From: Nitrobacter sp051535235
GTDB lineage: Bacteria > Pseudomonadota > Alphaproteobacteria > Rhizobiales > Xanthobacteraceae
Direction of reading: 5' to 3'
NCBI RefSeq assembly: GCF_051535235.1
Contig: NZ_JBPPLZ010000007.1
Coordinates: 140,099 to 204,098 of the forward strand
DNA length: 64,000 nt
The translations under genes and the position numbers were made by a program. The notes beneath the pieces were generated by a model. That model did no database searches, was not told where the DNA came from, and worked only from the letters and a program-made list of their open reading frames with translations. Shown here piece by piece: positions 35,725-43,663 of the stretch (its first letter is position 1; each line of letters opens with the position of its first letter).

Positions 35725-36756
35725 TCACCCGCATTGCATCACCTCGTTGTCGATCTCGCCGCGCGCGACGTAGCCGAGCGTCAGTTCCGCCAGCGCCGGC
35801 GCTAGCAGAAAGCCGTGGCGGAAAAGCCCGTTGACGGCGATGCGTTCCTTGCCGATTGCAAGGCGCGGCAGGTTGTCGGGAAACGCAGGGCGAAGACCTG
35901 AACCGATCTCCACGATCCGCGCCTCGCCGAAAGCCGGATGCACGGCGTAGGCCGCGCTGAGCAGTTCCAGCGCGGAACGCACGCTGACGCCGTCGTCCTC
36001 GCGCTCGATCGAGGTGGCACCGATCATGAAGCGGTTGCCCTCGCGCGGAATGATGTAGAGCGGCCAGCGCGGATGCAGCAGGCGCACCGGGCGGGACAGC
36101 GCGATCTCGCTCGTTTCGACGATCACCATCTCGCCCTTGACGCCGCGCAGATCGGGAAACGCGTCGCGCGCGGCGAGGCCGCGGCAATCGATTGCAAGAC
36201 CTTCGCTTAAAAGGCCTTCGACGTCGGCGGGCTCGGGCGCACTGCCGAACGCGATAACCCCGCCGGCGGCGCGGATGCGCGCATGCAACTCGGGCAACAC
36301 GCGGCGCGGCTCGACGTGGCCTTCGTCCGGGAAGAACAACGCCTCATGAAACCGTCCGTCGAGCGAGGGCTCGAGGCTGCTCACGTCATTGGCCTGAATG
36401 CGCCGGTGCCCTGACGTCATGCGTGCAAAACGCTCGAAGTCGGAGCGATCGCGCGGGTGCGCCACCACCAGGGATCCGTTGAAGGGGGTATTCGGAACAT
36501 GCTCGCGCCACAGCGCCAGCGAGCGAAGGCCGAGACGCGTAATGAGAGGTTCGGAAACCTCCGCCTCGCACCACGGCGCCAGCATGCCGCCCGCCCAATG
36601 GCTGGTGGCCTGCGTCATCGCGTCGGTGTCGCGTTCGTGAAGCGTGACGGCGTGACCCGCCTTGGCGAAAAGCAGCGCCTGCCATGCGCCCGCAATGCCT
36701 GCGCCGATCACCGCGATGGGGGAATCCCCACGTATCTCACGTGTATTCTGAAACAT
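35725..36756 (-). CDS. thiO: Glycine oxidase ThiO
   Basis: A 343-residue FAD-dependent enzyme that oxidises glycine to the imine used by ThiG. The N-terminal nucleotide-binding motif is PIAVIGAGIAGAWQALLFAK. HWAGGMLAPWCEAE and YIIPREGNRFMIGATSIERE are typical of the family. It is the first gene of the thi operon. The ATG at 36756 lies only about 5 bp after the riboswitch 3' end, so its ribosome site (AGGGACAGGG) overlaps the switch. Confidence 0.94.
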   Translation of the reverse strand: MFQNTREIRGDSPIAVIGAGIAGAWQALLFAKAGHAVTLHERDTDAMTQATSHWAGGMLAPWCEAEVSEPLITRLGLRSLALWREHVPNTPFNGSLVVAHPRDRSDFERFARMTSGHRRIQANDVSSLEPSLDGRFHEALFFPDEGHVEPRRVLPELHARIRAAGGVIAFGSAPEPADVEGLLSEGLAIDCRGLAARDAFPDLRGVKGEMVIVETSEIALSRPVRLLHPRWPLYIIPREGNRFMIGATSIEREDDGVSVRSALELLSAAYAVHPAFGEARIVEIGSGLRPAFPDNLPRLAIGKERIAVNGLFRHGFLLAPALAELTLGYVARGEIDNEVMQCG

Positions 36757-36759
36757 CCC

Positions 36760-36868
36760 TGTCCCTTCGCCGGCATGACCCGGATCAGGTTCAAAGGGTC
36801 ACCGCGCTGTCGCGAGAATTGCGAACGGGCGATATCTCAGCTCCCTGACGGAGCTCCCCTCGGAACAT
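36760..36868 (-). ncRNA. TPP riboswitch (THI element)
   Basis: On the minus strand the conserved blocks appear in order: GAGGGGAGC, GAGCTGAGAT, GACCCTTTGAACCTGATC, GGGTCATGCCGGCGAAGGGA. The variable helix 3 lies between the second and third. P1 can form from GTTCC with GGGAC. The 3' strand overlaps the thiO ribosome site, which suggests direct translation control by thiamine pyrophosphate. Confidence 0.96.
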
Positions 36869-36872
36869 CTCT

Positions 36873-36900
36873 AATTTAGGCCGATGAATCGGCGTGTCAA
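36873..36900 (-). promoter_or_regulatory. thi operon promoter with spacer palindrome
   Basis: On the minus strand TTGACA (36900-36895), a 16-bp spacer and TAAATT (36878-36873) form a good sigma-70 promoter, with transcription expected to start just before the riboswitch. The spacer contains the perfect palindrome GCCGATTCATCGGC (36880-36893), which could be an operator. Confidence 0.65.
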
Positions 36901-37035
36901 CGCGGGAACACAGCCTTTCGCGTGGTTCCGGCATTTTACCCGAAATTATGCTTTGCCGCGAATAGCGAAAGCCGCGGCGGTGCATGTGCGGACCGCCACC
37001 TCGCTCCGCAGATCAGGCTCGCTGGATCGAGACGC

Positions 37036-37518
37036 TTAGTGGGGGACGATCGACAGAGGCGCGCTGGGAAATTCCGCGGCGGCGCTCATGGTCTCCTGGT
37101 GAGCACGCAGCCGCTGCCGCTTCGCCACGTAGTAGTAACCGCCGGCATAATAGGCCACGGCCCGGTCGTGGTTACCGTGAGCGGCGCGATAGGCGCCGGC
37201 AAGATACTTCACGGCGTAGGTGAGATTGGTTTCGGGGTCGAGCAGTCCCTCGGCGGTGCCGGTGTAGCCCATGCCGCGCGCGGTCGCGAGCTTGATCTGC
37301 ATCATGCCGTAATTGCCCCGGTGAACGGCGCGCGGATTGTAGCGGCTCTCCCGCACGATGACGCGGTGGACCAGTTCGACGGGAACGCCGTTGGCTTGCG
37401 CATGCGCCGCCACCATCGGCTCGTATTGCGCGCGCTGCGCGGATGCCGGCTGCGGCAATGCCAGCACAACCACAATAAGAAACGGAGCAAATTTACGAAA
37501 AATCACGGTCGCCCTCAC
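37036..37518 (-). CDS. Lytic transglycosylase (SLT family)
   Basis: A 160-residue exported protein with a signal peptide (cleaved near PASAQ) and a compact SLT lysozyme-like domain. Catalytic Glu is about residue 57 in VIVRESRYNP. NYGMMQIKLATARGMGYTG and DPETNLTYAVKYLAGAYR complete the fold. It cleaves peptidoglycan glycan chains in the periplasm. It is small for the family and has no binding module. Confidence 0.92.
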   Translation of the reverse strand: MRATVIFRKFAPFLIVVVLALPQPASAQRAQYEPMVAAHAQANGVPVELVHRVIVRESRYNPRAVHRGNYGMMQIKLATARGMGYTGTAEGLLDPETNLTYAVKYLAGAYRAAHGNHDRAVAYYAGGYYYVAKRQRLRAHQETMSAAAEFPSAPLSIVPH

Positions 37519-37700
37519 AATCTGCCTTAATTTCTATCGCCCCAATCGCGACTTTCCTGTGGCAAATCGAAGGTTCCGACGCAAGGTTTTAAGACATACC
37601 GCGAGACTGACAGGAACCCATCCCCATCCGTCTTTCATCAATTTCGCATCAACAAAGCGAAACGTCGCAAATTTGTCGCGAGCCTGAGTCTAGGATCGCT

Positions 37701-37736
37701 GCGGATTTCGTGACGCGCCGCGCGGGCGAAATCCGC
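37701..37736. other. Inverted repeat in 5' region of zinc-ribbon gene
   Basis: GCGGATTTCG and CGAAATCCGC are perfect 10-bp complements separated by 16 bp, ending 26 bp before the start at 37763. It may be an operator or a 5' leader hairpin. The rest of 37519-37762 shows nothing recognised. Confidence 0.45.
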
Positions 37737-37762
37737 GAACGCAAAGCAGATGGGAGAGCGTC

Positions 37763-37963
37763 ATGGTCGCTGCCGTATCTGATTATTTGCCTCATCAAAA
37801 TCCTTGTGCGCAATGCGGCCGCCCGATCGCCGCGCCGGTTTGGTTCGAAAACGGACCGCGCCGGACCGCGTATCTCTGGCAGTGCGCTCGCTGCGGCTAC
37901 CAGTTCGAAGCGATCGCGTTCTTCGCCGAGACCAACAGCGAGCCGAGCGCGATCGCGGCCTGA
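37763..37963 (+). CDS. Small zinc-ribbon-like protein
   Basis: A 66-residue protein with two C-x2-C knuckles (PCAQCGRPIAAP and WQCARCGYQFEAIAFF) about 28 residues apart, typical of a zinc ribbon. No signal peptide. GGGAGAG precedes the ATG at 37763. A perfect inverted repeat lies just upstream. The function is unknown; nucleic-acid or protein binding is possible. Confidence 0.72.
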   Translation: MVAAVSDYLPHQNPCAQCGRPIAAPVWFENGPRRTAYLWQCARCGYQFEAIAFFAETNSEPSAIAA

Positions 37964-38267
37964 GGGCAGGCAGCTCGCGTTGAGGCATACCGTCGCATGA
38001 CGCGTCCGCTCATGTCCGGAAGCGACGCTGATGCGTGCGCGCCGTTCATCCGATCTTCGTCAGCGCGCCGCTTTTTTAAACGATGCCGCGCGTGCGAATT
38101 CTCAATCAGTTCGCCACGCCTCCGCGTCGGTGTTCTCGCGCGTCCGTCGCTTGCTGAAGATCCTTCGCCCTTTCGTGGGAACCCTGGCGGTCGTGTTGTT
38201 CCGGGGAACGACTGCCTCGGTTGTGGGTTCTGGCTACTGATTTTCCAAAATCGAAGGAGGTACAGTG

Positions 38268-38780
38268 ATGATTGCCAAGCATATTACCGTCGCATTGATC
38301 GGGTCCGCGCTGCTGGCGACAACGGCGGTCGCCCAGACGCCAGGCGGCACGACGAACACCATGAGCGCTCCGGCGGCTACCTCGTCAGAATCCGGCTATC
38401 ATGGCGACTGGCGTTCGTCGAAAATGATCGGCCTCAACGTCTATAATGACTCCAACGAGAAGCTCGGCTCGATCAGCGATATGCTGATGGACAAGAGCGG
38501 AAAGATCAACGCCGCGGTGATTGGCGTCGGCGGGTTCCTCGGCGTCGGCGAGCACCTGGTCGCGGTGTCCTTCGACAAGCTGAAGTTCGTCGATACCCCG
38601 GTGCCCTCGACATCGGCCTCGTCGACGACAGCGCCAGCCGGCGGCACCACCACAGGCTCGACGACAGGCTCCACCACGTCAGCATCAGCGAAGACCAATC
38701 CGTGGTATCCGGATCATGCCGTCTTCAGCGCCACCAAGGATCAGTTGAAGTCGATGACGGAGTTCAAATACGCCGAGTAG
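38268..38780 (+). CDS. Exported PRC-barrel domain protein
   Basis: A 170-residue protein with a signal peptide (cleaved near AVAQT). The PRC-barrel spans about residues 46-110 (SSKMIGLNVYNDSNEKLGSI, then GVGGFLGVGEHLVAVSFDKL). A Thr/Ser-rich linker (TTTGSTTGSTTSASAK) and a short conserved tail follow. AAGGAGG at 38254-38260 supports ATG 38268. Exported PRC-barrel proteins are common in Rhizobiales; their role is unclear. A terminator follows. Confidence 0.85.
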   Translation: MIAKHITVALIGSALLATTAVAQTPGGTTNTMSAPAATSSESGYHGDWRSSKMIGLNVYNDSNEKLGSISDMLMDKSGKINAAVIGVGGFLGVGEHLVAVSFDKLKFVDTPVPSTSASSTTAPAGGTTTGSTTGSTTSASAKTNPWYPDHAVFSATKDQLKSMTEFKYAE

Positions 38781-38806
38781 TCGGCCCGGATCGAATTGGC
38801 ACAGCA

Positions 38807-38836
38807 TCGCGCCCGGTTTTGGCCGGGCGCGTTTGT
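38807..38836 (+). terminator. Rho-independent terminator-like hairpin
   Basis: GCGCCCGG pairs with CCGGGCGC around a TTTT-containing loop, followed by GTTTG. It lies 27 bp after the PRC-barrel gene and before the convergent DUF4403 gene. Confidence 0.65.
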
Positions 38837-38856
38837 GCGACGTAACGCTTGTCTCG

Positions 38857-40413
38857 TTATAGCGCCGGCAACGTTCTGACCTCGATATTCACGACGCCCG
38901 CCGCTTCCGCAATGACGCGTAGCGTTTTTGAATCGAACGCGATGTCGGCGAGTTTGAGGCTTGTGATCTCGGCTCTGACGCGGACCCCGTCCTCGCTTTT
39001 CTCCATATTCGCGATGACGGCGGCGATGTTTTCTCTCGCGCTCGATGCGAACGGCTTGAGGTCGACCGTCGCCTTGTCGGCCAGAGCCTGTTGCAGATAG
39101 GGCATCGCGGCGTGCGCGGCTGCGCCGAGCAGGCCAAACGCTGCCTCGGATTCGACCGCGAGCCGGATATCGGTCAGCCGCAGGGTTTGTTGAGCCTGAT
39201 CGAGCACGGGTTTGCCCCAGATATGAATCGTGGCCTCGCCGCCGAAGCCGAACCAGCTTTTCTTTTCCTTCGCATCGACCAGCAGCGAAATCAGAAGTCG
39301 GTCGCCGGCCGCCGCGACGCTGGCCTGTTTGACGGTGACGCCGACCGGGCCGCTGCCATCCTCGGGGAACGTCTTGCCGGCGAACCGGGCCTCGATCACC
39401 TTGTTGATGTCGGTGAAGGGTAGGTCGATCGGAACGCCGATGCTCAGTCTGCCTGGCATGGCCGGCACGATGGCGAGCGTTGCGGGGAACGGACAGTCCG
39501 GTTTGGTCCTCGTGCCGGTGATCCGCGTTTCGGCCTGGATGCCGAGCGTCAGCGTAACGTTGCTTGCATCGATGCGCGGCTGAACCGCGACGGCGCGCAC
39601 CGGCTTCAGTTCGAGATACAGGTCCTGCAATCCGGCCGCCCCCTGCAGCGGAATCGAGCGGCACATCTGTGCCCATTGCACGCGCGCGCCGCGCTCCAGA
39701 ACCGGATCGTTGCGGATGCGCTGTTGCAGAGCCGCGAGCTGTTCGTTGACAGCTTTGTCGATGACCGGCTTGACCTGCGAGGGTACGTTGACACGGGCGC
39801 TGGCGACCGAAAGGTTGGTGTCGCCGAGATGGACTTGCGCGCTCATCTCGGGGTCGATGCGCCAATTCGCGGTCAGCACCGGCCGCGCGGTCATCACGAC
39901 ATTGCCTTTGATCTCGGCATTGGCGTTCAGGTTCTTGATGTTCACGCGCCCGATCTGCTTGGCGACGTTGCCGCCCAGCAGGTTTCCAAGCGCATTGCCG
40001 ATCGCGCCCTGAGCCTCAGCTGACAGCGTCCCCGTGACCTTGAGGGTGCCGGTCAGCGGCGTCGACAGCGACAGCACGTTGTTGGCGCCTGCGGCGCTGA
40101 TCGCACCGCGCGACGCTGTCCACCCGATGTCCGCGTTCTGAAGAATCTGCGCGACCGGGTTGTTTGCCTTGCCTGCGAAGTTGCGCGGCGCGCCTCGGTC
40201 GGCGGCGTCGCGAATGACGGCGAGCGGAATCGTGATCGGGGCGATGATGCTCGACGCGCGATTGACAGGAGCCAGCGGCGGCAATGCCGCGAGCACGGGC
40301 TTTTTGATTGCGGCCGGCGACAACCAGTCCATGGCCTTGAGGCTGACGAAGAAGGACACCGCAAGGATTCCGGTGCCAAGCAGGATGGTCTTGAGGTTGA
40401 ACCCAGGCCGCAT
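38857..40413 (-). CDS. DUF4403 family membrane-anchored protein
   Basis: A 518-residue protein with one N-terminal membrane segment (TILLGTGILAVSFFVSLKAM) and a long beta-rich periplasmic part. Features include GRVNIKNLNANAEIKGNVVM, VPSQVKPVIDKAVNEQLAAL and GRLSIGVPIDLPFTDINKVI, consistent with DUF4403, whose fold recalls lipid-binding BPI/TULIP-like proteins. The function is unknown; an envelope role is likely. Start 40413 gives the membrane anchor. Confidence 0.82.
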   Translation of the reverse strand: MRPGFNLKTILLGTGILAVSFFVSLKAMDWLSPAAIKKPVLAALPPLAPVNRASSIIAPITIPLAVIRDAADRGAPRNFAGKANNPVAQILQNADIGWTASRGAISAAGANNVLSLSTPLTGTLKVTGTLSAEAQGAIGNALGNLLGGNVAKQIGRVNIKNLNANAEIKGNVVMTARPVLTANWRIDPEMSAQVHLGDTNLSVASARVNVPSQVKPVIDKAVNEQLAALQQRIRNDPVLERGARVQWAQMCRSIPLQGAAGLQDLYLELKPVRAVAVQPRIDASNVTLTLGIQAETRITGTRTKPDCPFPATLAIVPAMPGRLSIGVPIDLPFTDINKVIEARFAGKTFPEDGSGPVGVTVKQASVAAAGDRLLISLLVDAKEKKSWFGFGGEATIHIWGKPVLDQAQQTLRLTDIRLAVESEAAFGLLGAAAHAAMPYLQQALADKATVDLKPFASSARENIAAVIANMEKSEDGVRVRAEITSLKLADIAFDSKTLRVIAEAAGVVNIEVRTLPAL

Positions 40414-40579
40414 TGGCTCCCCGACGAAAATTGCCCCACGGCGAGTCTACAGGCGGCGGGCGATGGAGGCCAGCGCGCGGCAGCGGCCGTGATGCGAATG
40501 CAAGACGTCGCAGCCCCGCGAAGGCTGCGAATATCGGAGGGACCAATATCGCGGGGATTGTGGTGCGGCTGGTCGCTAG

Positions 40580-40670
40580 GGCGAAGCATGTCCTGCGGGC
40601 TTGACCCGAGGATGATACCGGTTTGCGTCGAGAAACGCGTCAAAACAAAATCATGGAGCCTCGCGGCCTC
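40580..40670. repeat. Intergenic repeat, GAAGCATGTCC family
   Basis: Contains GGGCGAAGCATGTCC, then CGGGCTTGACCCG, then ACCGGTTTGCGTCGAGAAAC and GCGTCAAAACAAAATC. It is a close relative of copies at 22738 and (inverted) 44409. Confidence 0.75.
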
Positions 40671-40697
40671 GCTTTTCAGTCTGTCAGAAGCGAGGCG

Positions 40698-40781
40698 CTA
40701 GAAAATGCCCAGCACGATCGCGCCGACAAAGGCGAGCGCGAGATAGGCGGTCACGATGCTCATGCGGCCGGCGAAAGTCAT
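40698..40781 (-). CDS. 27-residue membrane protein
   Basis: A very small protein (MTFAGRMSIVTAYLALAFVG continuing to the C-terminal IVLGIF) made of a short polar start and one membrane helix. The ribosome site AAGGGGAG lies 9 bases upstream. I believe near-identical peptides occur in related genomes. The function is unknown. It is shorter than usual annotation cut-offs. Confidence 0.6.
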   Translation of the reverse strand: MTFAGRMSIVTAYLALAFVGAIVLGIF

Positions 40782-40806
40782 GTGACGACTCCCCTTGGTC
40801 CCTCGT

Positions 40807-40848
40807 AACGCGGCAGGCTCGCAACCCAACGCGGCAGGCTCGCAACCC
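40807..40848. repeat. Tandem 21-bp direct repeat
   Basis: Two adjacent identical 21-bp copies (each starts AACGCGGCAGG and ends CGCAACCC) lie 26 bp upstream of the 27-residue membrane protein gene, inside its likely promoter or leader. Confidence 0.8.
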
Positions 40849-40946
40849 GTTCCCGGCGTTCCATTGTGCACCGCGGCAACATCGTTAAAAATGACTGAAC
40901 ACAACGCGTTGAAGAAGCCTTAAATAAATTCGTCGAACTTGCGCGG

Positions 40947-42167
40947 ATGACGCGCAGAGTTGCCTTGTATCTCGTCGGCTCCGTCGTCCTTGTGTCGCTG
41001 GCAGGCTGCGGACGCGGTTTTTTTCAGACCGCGGAACGCGAGCCGTGGCGGGCCGAGGCTGAAGCCGCTTGTCTGAAATCCGGCGAGGTCAGGGAAAACG
41101 CCGATCTTGTTCGCATCCGCCCGATCAACGGTCCCGGCATCTGCGGCGCCGAATTTCCTTTGAAGGTCTCGGCGCTCGGTGAAAGCCCGACTTATGGCTT
41201 CGCCGATGAGGATCTTCGGCCTCCCGCCTCGATCGGTCGCAATCAGCCGCGCTGGCCGATCGCGCAGCCGTCGTCTCCGCCACCGTCTTATCCTGAGACC
41301 GCCGCTCGTCAGCCCGCCTATGGCGGCGCCTCGAGCGGCCCGGTCTCGCTGACTGCGCCCGGCGTGCGTCCTGTCGAAGACGGGATCGAACTGCCGCCGG
41401 AAGGAACGCCGGATACAGATCGCGCATCGTCCTATCCATCCGACGGTTACGCGCAACCCTATCCGGGCTCGCAATCCCAACCACAATCCCGGCTCTATGG
41501 CGGCGAGCGATCGTCCGCATACCCCGCAACGCCTGGATTGGGGTCGTCACAACAGGCTTTGCCGCTGCCGCGCCTTGGACCTGCGCGCGGGACGATCACC
41601 AGCGCGGTCGGGCCTGTCGTTGTGAAGCCGGCCGCGACGCTTGCCTGTCCGATTGTTTCAGTGCTCGATCGCTGGCTTGCGGATGCGGTCCAGCCGGCGG
41701 CGATGCGCTGGTTCGGCGCGCGCGTCGTCGAAATCAAGCAGATCTCCGCCTATTCCTGTCGCGGCATGAACGGCAATCCACACGCGCATATCTCCGAGCA
41801 CGCCTTCGGCAATGCGCTGGATATCGCGGGATTCACGCTGGCGGACGGGCGATACGTGTCCGTGCAGCATGGCTGGAAGGGTCTGCCGGAGGAGCAGGGT
41901 TTTCTGCGCGATGTGGAAGGCGCGGCCTGTCAGCGTTTCACCACGGTGCTGGCGCCGGGCGCGAACGTCTATCACTACAATCACATCCACGTCGATCTGA
42001 TGCGCCGCGCGAGCGGGCGCACGATCTGCAAGCCGCCGGCGGTCTCCGGCGAGGACATCGCGGCGCGCGCCGGGCGGGGCTCGTATGCCAGCCGCGAGCC
42101 TGCGGCGACGGGATCGCTGGGCAGCAGAACGAGCCGTTCGCACCGCCACGATGACGACGACGAGTAG
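40947..42167 (+). CDS. Extensin-like family lipoprotein
   Basis: A 406-residue envelope protein. A lipoprotein signal (VLVSLAGCGRG, Cys21) is followed by a Pro/Ser-rich linker (about residues 90-215) and the extensin-like C-terminal domain (about 220-360). That domain carries YSCRGMNGNPHAHISEHAFG and NVYHYNHIHVDLM, whose His/Asp pattern resembles VanY/peptidase M15-type zinc sites; a role in peptidoglycan is likely but unproven. The tail is Arg/His/Asp-rich. Confidence 0.87.
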   Translation: MTRRVALYLVGSVVLVSLAGCGRGFFQTAEREPWRAEAEAACLKSGEVRENADLVRIRPINGPGICGAEFPLKVSALGESPTYGFADEDLRPPASIGRNQPRWPIAQPSSPPPSYPETAARQPAYGGASSGPVSLTAPGVRPVEDGIELPPEGTPDTDRASSYPSDGYAQPYPGSQSQPQSRLYGGERSSAYPATPGLGSSQQALPLPRLGPARGTITSAVGPVVVKPAATLACPIVSVLDRWLADAVQPAAMRWFGARVVEIKQISAYSCRGMNGNPHAHISEHAFGNALDIAGFTLADGRYVSVQHGWKGLPEEQGFLRDVEGAACQRFTTVLAPGANVYHYNHIHVDLMRRASGRTICKPPAVSGEDIAARAGRGSYASREPAATGSLGSRTSRSHRHDDDDE

Positions 42168-42311
42168 CGCCACGCAGAGCGCGGCGTCGATATTCACAAG
42201 CTGTCTGCTGAATTCCTGAAATGGCGAGGGGTCCGGCGTGGGTGCGCCGAACCCCTCATTTACAATCTTCACAGTCGCATGCGTTTTGTTAGCGCGAGCT
42301 TCCGCGAACAT

Positions 42312-42760
42312 ATCAGCCGGCCTGTAAGCCGGGTTCTGTAGGGCATCGCGCGCTTGCGCACACGATACGCGACGGCCATTCCTCTGGGACAACGTTTGCA
42401 CGTCGCCTCGTGCAACCTACCCGGACAGCGGGCCCGACACGGCCCTGCGATGTTATCGCCGAAGCGAACCTCTCGCGATGCTGTCCCTATTCGGTTTTGC
42501 TCCCGGTGGGGTTTACCATGCCGTCTCCGTCGCCGGCGACGCGGTGCGCTCTTACCGCACCTTTTCACCCTTACCGCTCTTTCCCTTATCCTTCCCCGCA
42601 AGCGAGGAAGGGCAGGGTAGGAACGGCGGTTCGTTCTCTGTGGCACTTTCCCTGGGGTCGCCCCCGCCGGATGTTATCCGGCACCGCATGTCGATGGAGC
42701 CCGGACTTTCCTCTCCCGAAAGCCTTTCGGCGTTAGCAGGAGCGGCCGTCCGGCCGACTG
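42312..42760 (-). ncRNA. rnpB: RNase P RNA (class A)
   Basis: The minus strand contains GAGGAAAGTCCGGGCTCCAT, later GGTAAGGGTGAAAAGGTGCG, and near the 3' end ACAGAACCCGGCTTACAGG. The 5' AGTCGGCC (near 42759) pairs with 3' GGCCGGCT as helix P1, giving about 448 nt. It is the catalytic RNA that trims tRNA 5' ends. Confidence 0.97.
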
Positions 42761-42887
42761 ACGCGATACGCATGACGGTTGGGCGCGACGGCGTCAAGCC
42801 ACGTCCTCACGCCCTGGCGGTCCGGCGGAACTCTCGCCGCCCGTGGTCATTGAGTCCCTGCGGCAATGACCGCAAAGGGAGGTTGTC

Positions 42888-43043
42888 ATGACCGATTTGC
42901 GCCTTTGGCGCCCGACCCACGGCGTCCCAATCGAGGATATGCGGGGAATCGTGCCTGAGGAGACCAACTATGCCATCGGCTGGAGCCTCAGCGCGCTCCT
43001 GACGCTGGCGGTGGTGGGCGTCGTCTGGACGTTCGGTTTCTAA
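42888..43043 (+). CDS. 51-residue membrane protein
   Basis: A small protein beginning MTDLRLWRPTHGVPIEDMRG with a C-terminal membrane helix (YAIGWSLSALLTLAVVGVVW). GGGAGG lies 7 bases before the ATG, strong for such a short gene. It starts just upstream of the divergent rnpB transcript start. The function is unknown. Confidence 0.6.
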   Translation: MTDLRLWRPTHGVPIEDMRGIVPEETNYAIGWSLSALLTLAVVGVVWTFGF

Positions 43044-43159
43044 GTTGAAAGCCGATCGCCTGTCGGTTTGATCCATATCCGCAGCCGGTGCTGCTTGCGC
43101 GACATCCCGCCGCGTTGTCGCGGTGCGACCGATCCACATCTTCCGCCACGGAGCAAACG

Positions 43160-43471
43160 ATGAGCAATCACCACCGAGCGGAACTGGATCGGCATTTTGC
43201 ATGGTTTGAAGCCAGGGTGCCGCCGTCGCTGGCGAAATTCCTGGGCTGGGTGCGCAAGCCGTCCTCGCGGTTCGCCCGCGCCCCGCTGGCGATGCTGCTG
43301 ATCGTCGGCGGCATTTTCAGTTTTCTGCCGGTGCTGGGATTGTGGATGTTACCCTTGGGGCTTCTGCTGATCGCGCAGGATGTGCCGTTCCTGCAAGGAC
43401 CAATGGCACGGATGCTCGGATGGATCGAACGCAAATGGATGGAGCGAAAAGCGGCGAAACGCTCATCGTGA
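43160..43471 (+). CDS. Small transmembrane protein
   Basis: A 103-residue protein with an amphipathic N-terminal part (FAWFEARVPPSLAKFLGWVR), two close membrane segments (PLAMLLIVGGIFSFLPVLGL and WMLPLGLLLIAQDVPFL) and a basic tail (IERKWMERKAAKR). GGAGC precedes the ATG at 43160. It resembles small conserved Rhizobiales membrane proteins of unknown role. Confidence 0.7.
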   Translation: MSNHHRAELDRHFAWFEARVPPSLAKFLGWVRKPSSRFARAPLAMLLIVGGIFSFLPVLGLWMLPLGLLLIAQDVPFLQGPMARMLGWIERKWMERKAAKRSS

Positions 43472-43514
43472 AGTTTGTTCTCGCGACGACTCGTTTGTGA
43501 TCTTTTTTGCGACA

Positions 43515-43628
43515 ATGTGACTCACATATCCGCTGGAGTGTGACTCAAATGTCATTTTTGCATGAAAAATCGACGCAAAGAGGCGATTGACAGCAAGATT
43601 TGTCTTTAACGAATCAGCATGCTGATTC
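43515..43628. promoter_or_regulatory. Operator-like sites upstream of parA
   Basis: TGTGACTCA occurs at 43516-43524 and 43539-43547, 23 bp apart; the first is inside the palindrome ATGTGACTCACAT (43515-43527). A TTGACA box is at 43587. A perfect 18-bp palindrome GAATCAGCATGCTGATTC is at 43611-43628, 35 bp before the parA start. The whole region is AT-rich. Confidence 0.55.
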
Positions 43629-43663
43629 ATTTTGGCATCCCGGGGCAATCTGGAGGCCAAGGT

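Noticed and set aside
42560..42625. Palindromic repeat within rnpB region
   Set aside because: The CCTTCCTCGC/GCGGGGAAGG pairing is a normal variable helix (P12) of RNase P RNA, not an inserted repeat.
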